Assembly (NCBI GenBank): GCA_963721585.1
Contig: CAVRJN010000003.1
Coordinates: forward strand, 1-64,000
Length of the DNA: 64,000 bases
Origin: Bog-473 sp963721585
GTDB lineage: Bacteria > Actinomycetota > Acidimicrobiia > Acidimicrobiales > RAAP-2
Reading direction: 5' to 3'
The notes under the pieces were generated by a model. It made no database searches, was not told where the DNA came from, and saw nothing but the letters and a program-made list of their open reading frames with translations. The position numbers and the translations under genes are program-made. This document shows positions 59,448 to 64,000 of the stretch, piece by piece; positions within the stretch are counted from its first letter, which is position 1; every line of letters starts with the position of its first letter.

Positions 59448-61721
59448 CTATTGCGTGGCGAGGTCGACGCGCGACTCAACGAGCGCGTCGCGAATCGGAT
59501 CTCGGCCGGAGGTCTCGATGACCACGCGGCGTAGCGTGGTTGGCGGGAGCTCGGCCCGTCCGCGCAGGGCAGGGTGGATCGGTCCGGCCGGCTGAAAGCC
59601 GACGGCAAATCCGGGCGTGCCGTAGGTCAAGGGAGTGGTCCTGGGGATCTGGCCGTGGCCGACCGGGACGTCCCCGTAGAACAGCTCGAGGTCGCCCCCC
59701 GCACCAGTCCGCGTGAAGACCGCCCTCACGGTAAGGGGCTCGGAGGGCAAAAGTACCTCCGCGGTGACGGTGGTGATCTGTGTGGCAACGAAATTGTAGG
59801 TGAAGTGCAGGCGGCCATCGTCTATGAACAGCGCGTACCCACCGGCGTGACTGCCGTGCGCGGCGATCACGCCGGTGGGGACCCCACCCGAAACGGGGAC
59901 GAGGTCGGCGGCGATGACGAACGACCGGTTCTTGACGTTCGGCGCGAGCGCTTCCGCCAAGGGGCCGACCTGTCCGAGGAATTCGAAGTGATCGCGGCGA
60001 TAGCGAGGGTCGCCGAAGAGCCCGGGTTGGTTGTTGAGCGGGAGAACCTGGAACCGCTCCGCCTCTTTCCACCAGAGATCCTTGAGCTCGGCCAGCTTCT
60101 CCGGATGCGCGTCGGCCAGGTCGGTTACCTCGGAGAAATCCTCGGCCACGTGGTAGAGCTCCCACACGTCCTCGTCGAACGGTCTCGTGGTGTCCGACCC
60201 GTCGTAGGCAATGAAGGGCGGGGTGTGGAAGACCACCGCTTTCCAGCCGTCGTGATAGAGGGCGCGTGAGCCGAGCATCTCGTAGTACTGCGTCTGGTGC
60301 GCCGCCGGCACCAACGGATCATTCAAGGAGGACGCGAAGCTCACGCCCTCGATCGGTGACTGCCTGACGCCAGCGATGGTGTCGGGCGCAGCGACACCGA
60401 TCAGATCCAGGAGCGTCGGCAGGACGTCGATCGCGTGGACGTACTGATGACGCGTACCGCCCTCGGTGCCGATGCGCGCCGGCCAGTGGAGAATGAGTGG
60501 ATCGGCGACCCCACCTTCGTGGGTATCGCGCTTGAACCGCTTCAGCGGCGTATTGCCGGCCCATGCCCATCCCCACGGGTAGTGGTTATTGGCCCGGGGT
60601 GTACCGAGGTCGTCGATCCGTTCGAGGTTCTCCTCGAGGCTCTCGGGAATGAAGTTGAAGAAGTACTGCTCGTTGAACGACCCCCTCGCACCGCCCTCGG
60701 CAGAGGCGCCGTTGTCACTCATCACGATGACGAGGGTGTTGTCGGTCTCGTCGAGCTGCTCAATGAAGTCGAGGACACGTGCGACCTGGGCGTCGGTGTG
60801 CGTCAGGAAGCCGGCGTAGACCTCCATGAGCCGGGCGGCGAGCCGTTGCTCGTCACGGCTCAATGTGTCCCAGGCCGGAACCCACGATGGGCGTTCGGAG
60901 AGCCGGGTACCCGGGGGGAGGAGACCCGACGCCAATTGCCGGGCGAACACCTCTTCCCTCCAACGGTCCCATCCCTTGTCGAAGGCGCCGCGATAGCGCT
61001 CGATGTACGCGGCCGGAGCCTGGTGCGGAGCATGGCAGGCGCCGGGGGCGAACCACAGGAGGAACGGTGTCGTGGATGACGCTCCCCGCAGGTCCGCCAG
61101 GTAGCGAATGGCGTGGTCAGCCAGGTCTTCGGTGAGGTGATATCCCTCTTCGGGAGTGCGCGGTGGTTCGGTTGGATGGTTGTCCTGCACCAATTCGGGG
61201 TGGTACTGGTCGGTCTCGCCGCCCATGAACCCGTAGTACCGGTCGAAGCCCCGTCCGAGGGGCCACCTGTCGCGTGGGCTTCCCGCCGACATTTCCGTTG
61301 CCGGCGTCAGGTGCCACTTGCCGACGGCAAGGGTGGCGTAGCCCTCGTCGCGCAGAATTTCCGAGAGGAACCCGTTCTCCTTCGGGATAGTGGCGTTGTA
61401 GCCCGGGAAACCCGCCGCCAGCTCGACGACCCGGGCCATGCCATTCGAGTGGTGGTTCCGTCCTGTGAGGAGGCAGGCCCTGGTGGGCGAGCAGAGGGCG
61501 GTCGTGTGGAAGTTGGCGTAGCGGCGCCCCTGCGACGCGAGGCGGTCGAACGTCGGTGTCGCGATGTCAGATCCGTAGGCGCCGAACTGGGCGTATCCCA
61601 CGTCGTCCAGGAGAACGATCACCACGTTCGGGGCGCCGGGGGGAGGCGTCTCCAGCGGAGGCCACCAGCCTTTCGAATCGGCATAGGTCCGACCGACATG
61701 TCCTTCGAATGGTTGCGTCAT
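59448..61721 (-). CDS. Sulfatase (arylsulfatase family)
   Basis: ATG 61721 (MTQPFEGHVGRTYADSKGWW); 757 residues. NVVIVLLDDVGYAQFGAYG metal site, formylglycine signature Cys77-S-P-T-R (TALCSPTRACLLTGRNH), the GKWHLTP helix, VMSDNGASAEGG (metal) and HWPARIG. The 240-residue C-terminal extension after about 520 is a beta-rich domain. No signal peptide is visible from this start, so it is cytoplasmic or exported otherwise. Formylglycine formation needs an FGE or anSME; neither is in the window. Confidence 0.95.
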   Translation of the reverse strand: MTQPFEGHVGRTYADSKGWWPPLETPPPGAPNVVIVLLDDVGYAQFGAYGSDIATPTFDRLASQGRRYANFHTTALCSPTRACLLTGRNHHSNGMARVVELAAGFPGYNATIPKENGFLSEILRDEGYATLAVGKWHLTPATEMSAGSPRDRWPLGRGFDRYYGFMGGETDQYHPELVQDNHPTEPPRTPEEGYHLTEDLADHAIRYLADLRGASSTTPFLLWFAPGACHAPHQAPAAYIERYRGAFDKGWDRWREEVFARQLASGLLPPGTRLSERPSWVPAWDTLSRDEQRLAARLMEVYAGFLTHTDAQVARVLDFIEQLDETDNTLVIVMSDNGASAEGGARGSFNEQYFFNFIPESLEENLERIDDLGTPRANNHYPWGWAWAGNTPLKRFKRDTHEGGVADPLILHWPARIGTEGGTRHQYVHAIDVLPTLLDLIGVAAPDTIAGVRQSPIEGVSFASSLNDPLVPAAHQTQYYEMLGSRALYHDGWKAVVFHTPPFIAYDGSDTTRPFDEDVWELYHVAEDFSEVTDLADAHPEKLAELKDLWWKEAERFQVLPLNNQPGLFGDPRYRRDHFEFLGQVGPLAEALAPNVKNRSFVIAADLVPVSGGVPTGVIAAHGSHAGGYALFIDDGRLHFTYNFVATQITTVTAEVLLPSEPLTVRAVFTRTGAGGDLELFYGDVPVGHGQIPRTTPLTYGTPGFAVGFQPAGPIHPALRGRAELPPTTLRRVVIETSGRDPIRDALVESRVDLATQ

Positions 61722-61881
61722 GCCATCCTCACAGTAGACGAGAGTTCTTGACGAATCTGATCGACAGAATTGCCCGCTGGCGGCACACGGAGGGAATCGA
61801 TCAGCATGCTCGTCGGTTGCACTGCACGGCGGGAATGCGCCGGCACGGTCCGCAGGGATGGACGGGAAGAGAAGGTTGGGC

Positions 61882-62418
61882 ATGACCACGACGTACGATT
61901 TCGCGGCTACCGCGGCCGACGGGACCCAGGTTCCGTTGGCCGACTACGAGGGCAAGATGCTGCTCATCGTCAACGTCGCCAGCAAGTGCGGGCTGACGCC
62001 GCAGTACGAGGGATTGGAGTCGCTCTACCGGGACGACAACGTCCGCGGACTGGAGATCCTGGGATTTCCCTGCAACCAGTTCAAGGAGCAGGAACCGGCG
62101 AGCGATGACGAGATCCAAGTCTTTTGCAAGGCGACCTACGACGTCACCTTCCCTGTGTTCGCCAAAATCGACGTCAACGGGCCGGGTGCCGACCCTCTCT
62201 ACAGGTACCTGCGCGAAGAGGCGCCCGGAGACTTCGGACCCCAGTACGGGGATTTCTACCAGGCGATTTCGAACATTCGTCCCGAAGCCGACGGCACAGA
62301 CGAGGTCAAATGGAATTTCACGAAGTTCCTCGTCGATCGCAAGGGGAATGTCGTCAAGCGTTACGAGCCGTCCGTGTCGCCCGCCGACATCAAGACGGAC
62401 CTCGAGCAATATCTCTAG
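61882..62418 (+). CDS. Glutathione peroxidase-like (thiol peroxidase) protein
   Basis: ATG 61882 (MTTTYDFAATAADG). 178 residues with NVASKCGLTPQYEGLESLY (peroxidatic Cys36), GFPCNQFKEQEP (Cys64) and VKWNFTKFLVDRKGNVVKRYEP. Non-selenium GPx fold; in bacteria usually thioredoxin-linked, reducing hydroperoxides. Divergent from the sulfatase gene by about 160 bp. Confidence 0.94.
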   Translation: MTTTYDFAATAADGTQVPLADYEGKMLLIVNVASKCGLTPQYEGLESLYRDDNVRGLEILGFPCNQFKEQEPASDDEIQVFCKATYDVTFPVFAKIDVNGPGADPLYRYLREEAPGDFGPQYGDFYQAISNIRPEADGTDEVKWNFTKFLVDRKGNVVKRYEPSVSPADIKTDLEQYL

Positions 62419-62454
62419 TCGAATGCTGACGTTGCGGCCGGCTGGGGCGAAGCT

Positions 62455-63462
62455 GTGACACGCGCCCGACTCTCGATCCTTGATCTGGCGCCGATCGCGC
62501 GCGGCCAGACGGCCAGCGACAGTTTTGCGGGCAGTGCGGCGCTGGCCCAGCGAGCCGAAGCCCTCGGCTACGAGCGGGTCTGGTACGCCGAGCACCACAA
62601 CATCGCGAGCATCGCCTCGTCGGCGACGAGCGTGCTCATCGCCTACGTCGGAGCACAGACGCGGGCGATCAGGCTCGGTGCGGGCGGCATCATGCTGCCG
62701 AATCATGCGCCTCTGACGATTGCCGAACAGTTCGGCACCCTGGCGGCGATGTACCCGGGGCGGATCGACCTGGGCCTGGGCCGGGCCCCTGGCTCGGACC
62801 AGATCACGATGCGTGCGCTCCGCCGCGATCCACACTCGTCCGACGCCTTTCCGCAGGACGTGCTCGAACTGCAGGGCTACCTCGGCGATCAAAGCCGAAT
62901 TCCCGGCGTGGAAGCCGTTCCCGGAAAGGGCTCCCATGTCCCGCTCTACATCCTGGGATCGTCGCTCTTCGGCGCCAAGCTGGCGGCTGCTCTCGGCCTG
63001 CCGTATGCGTTCGCCTCGCACTTCGCGCCGGGCGACCTCCTGGCGGCGATCGCGGCCTATCGGGATGAATTCACGCCCTCCGATCAGCTGGACAGGCCAC
63101 AGGTGATTGCGGGGGTCAATGTGATCGCCGCCGAGACGACCGCCGCCGCCCACGAGCAGCTCATTGGCATCCGCCGGGCCCGCGCCATAAGTCTTTTCGG
63201 GCGGCGATTGGGTGTGCCGCTCGAAGATCTGACCGACGAGCAGGCCGATCAGCTGCTGGCAGCCGGTGCCTCGGCGCAGGTGGACCACATGATGACCTAC
63301 ACCGCGGCTGGGACCCTTCGGGAAGTGGGCGAGTATCTCGACGACTTCCTGGGCCTGACCGGCGCCGACGAGCTGATCACGGTCCACCAGGCCCCTACGA
63401 TCGAAGGGCGGCTGCGATCGGTCACCCTGCTCGCGGAGGCCGTGAAGACCGTCACCGTGTGA
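62455..63462 (+). CDS. LLM-class flavin-dependent oxidoreductase (alkanal monooxygenase-like)
   Basis: GTG 62455; 335 residues. LSILDLAPIARGQTASDSFAGSAALAQRAEALGYERVWYAEHHN, IRLGAGGIMLPNHAPLTIAEQFGTLAAMYPGRIDLGLGRAPGSD and YILGSSLFGAKLAAALGLPYAFASHFAPGDL are the MsnO8/alkanal-monooxygenase-like signatures. It begins 36 nt after the GPx stop, so co-transcription is likely. Confidence 0.94.
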   Translation: MTRARLSILDLAPIARGQTASDSFAGSAALAQRAEALGYERVWYAEHHNIASIASSATSVLIAYVGAQTRAIRLGAGGIMLPNHAPLTIAEQFGTLAAMYPGRIDLGLGRAPGSDQITMRALRRDPHSSDAFPQDVLELQGYLGDQSRIPGVEAVPGKGSHVPLYILGSSLFGAKLAAALGLPYAFASHFAPGDLLAAIAAYRDEFTPSDQLDRPQVIAGVNVIAAETTAAAHEQLIGIRRARAISLFGRRLGVPLEDLTDEQADQLLAAGASAQVDHMMTYTAAGTLREVGEYLDDFLGLTGADELITVHQAPTIEGRLRSVTLLAEAVKTVTV

Positions 63463-63614
63463 GCGACAGGCGCCCCATCTGAGTGGCCGTCGAAAGTCGG
63501 TGGCCGTTGCATGGGTCAGTGGCCGTTGAGAGGACACCTTGCCGGTCTCCGAGGGCGCCGGGCTATATTTACGATCAAACCCATCGGAGTTTCGGTATTT
63601 TAAGGAGGTCTAGC

Positions 63615-64000
63615 GTGGCTGTCGCCCAATCCACCGAGCTGCGCTCCCGGCGCCTGACCGGGTGCATCGGAGCCGAGATTTCCGGAGTCAACCTCGCCCG
63701 TCTCGACGACAGCGATGTGGCGGCCATCCGCCGGGAGCTTCTCGCCCACCGGGTGGTCTTCTTCCGGGACCAGTCGATCGGGGCAGCTGAACAGATCGCC
63801 TTCGCCTCCCGGCTCGGCCCTCTGACCCTGGGCCATCCCACCCTGCCCCAGCTCACCGAGGAGCACGAGATCTTCGACCTCGACTCCATTGCGGGCGCCA
63901 GCGCGAACCACTGGCACACCGACGTCACCTTCGTCGAGCGCCCTCCGATCTTCTCGGTGCTGCGCGCGCTCATCATTCCCGAAGTCGGCGGCGACACCCT
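63615..64000 (+). CDS. TauD/TfdA-family alpha-ketoglutarate dioxygenase, cut by window end
   Basis: TAAGGAGGT lies 6 nt upstream of GTG 63615. The visible 128 residues are the start of a Fe(II)/2-oxoglutarate dioxygenase: RRLTGCIGAEISGVNLARLDDSDVAAIRRELLAHRVVFFRDQSI and, close to the end, ANHWHTDVTFVERPP with the HxD of the iron triad. Family members release sulfite from taurine or cleave alkylsulfates/aryloxyacetates. With the nearby sulfatase this may belong to a sulfur-scavenging set. The rest lies outside the window. Confidence 0.9.
   Translation, partial: MAVAQSTELRSRRLTGCIGAEISGVNLARLDDSDVAAIRRELLAHRVVFFRDQSIGAAEQIAFASRLGPLTLGHPTLPQLTEEHEIFDLDSIAGASANHWHTDVTFVERPPIFSVLRALIIPEVGGDT

Noticed and set aside
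1..64000. tRNA, rRNA or complete insertion sequence
   Set aside because: Read through for T-loop motifs, conserved rRNA blocks and transposase DDE signatures; none was convincing, though a dedicated search was not possible.

Overview
The window is about 64 kb of high-GC DNA with dense, mostly monocistronic or short-operon gene organisation. The gene content points to Actinomycetota: a VanS/VanR/VanHAX set of the actinomycete type, a LexA box of the CGAAC-N4-GTTYG kind, an F420-type PPOX oxidoreductase, many GTG/TTG starts and several probably leaderless mRNAs. The mix with a sulfide:quinone-oxidoreductase-type enzyme and a DsrE/TusE pair suggests an uncultivated or environmental lineage, perhaps Acidimicrobiia, but that placement is inference. 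Several genes carry apparent frameshifts (amine oxidase, SDR, ImmA, pentapeptide protein, MoxR, nitronate monooxygenase) and one has an in-frame amber. This is either real decay or residual indel error in the assembly, and it affects how the features below should be read.

Layout. 1-4.3 kb: broken FAD amine oxidase, GntR regulator with a palindromic operator, broken SDR, and an XRE/ImmA pair. 4.4-9.7 kb: small zinc-ribbon and unknown proteins, then a secreted FN3-pentapeptide-repeat protein divergent from a GH92 mannosidase. 9.9-17.5 kb: Baeyer-Villiger-type monooxygenase, amidohydrolase, MarR regulator with a 21-bp operator palindrome, a secreted protein translationally coupled to a phospholipase-C-like lipoprotein. 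17.5-24.5 kb: a one-direction cluster of DHA2 MFS pump, two CsoR-type operator palindromes, MMPL transporter, CsoR/CstR-type repressor, DsbA-like protein, SQR-like flavoprotein, TusE/DsrC-like protein and DsrE-like protein. I read this as a reactive-sulfur-responsive regulon. A LysR gene diverges from the MFS gene.

26-33 kb: a polytopic membrane protein with a small partner, then a complete glycopeptide-resistance locus, vanS-vanR divergent from vanH-vanA-vanX, with diagnostic active-site residues present. 33-40 kb: SOS-controlled dinB, an ArsR-SRPBCC pair, and a TgpA-like transglutaminase/DUF58/MoxR operon. 40-46.8 kb: a winged-helix protein running in frame into one of two tandem paralogous membrane-anchored proteins with Thr-rich tails, a secreted alpha/beta hydrolase, a luciferase-family enzyme and a type IB topoisomerase. 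46.8-56.8 kb: VOC proteins, nitronate monooxygenase, peroxiredoxin, a 9-bp tandem repeat, an ECF sigma/anti-sigma pair, a secreted beta-propeller, a DMT transporter, peptide deformylase, CoA-binding protein, a LID-less adenylate kinase fused to a nitroreductase remnant, PPOX and DUF427 proteins. 57-64 kb: an interrupted GH130 phosphorylase coupled to a GH1 glycosidase, an arylsulfatase, glutathione peroxidase, a second luciferase-family enzyme and a TauD-type dioxygenase cut by the window end.

Functional themes are envelope defence (van locus, TgpA operon, surface proteins), reactive sulfur and peroxide handling, and glycan/sulfate scavenging (GH92, GH130, GH1, sulfatase, TauD). No rRNA, tRNA, CRISPR array or complete insertion sequence was recognised.
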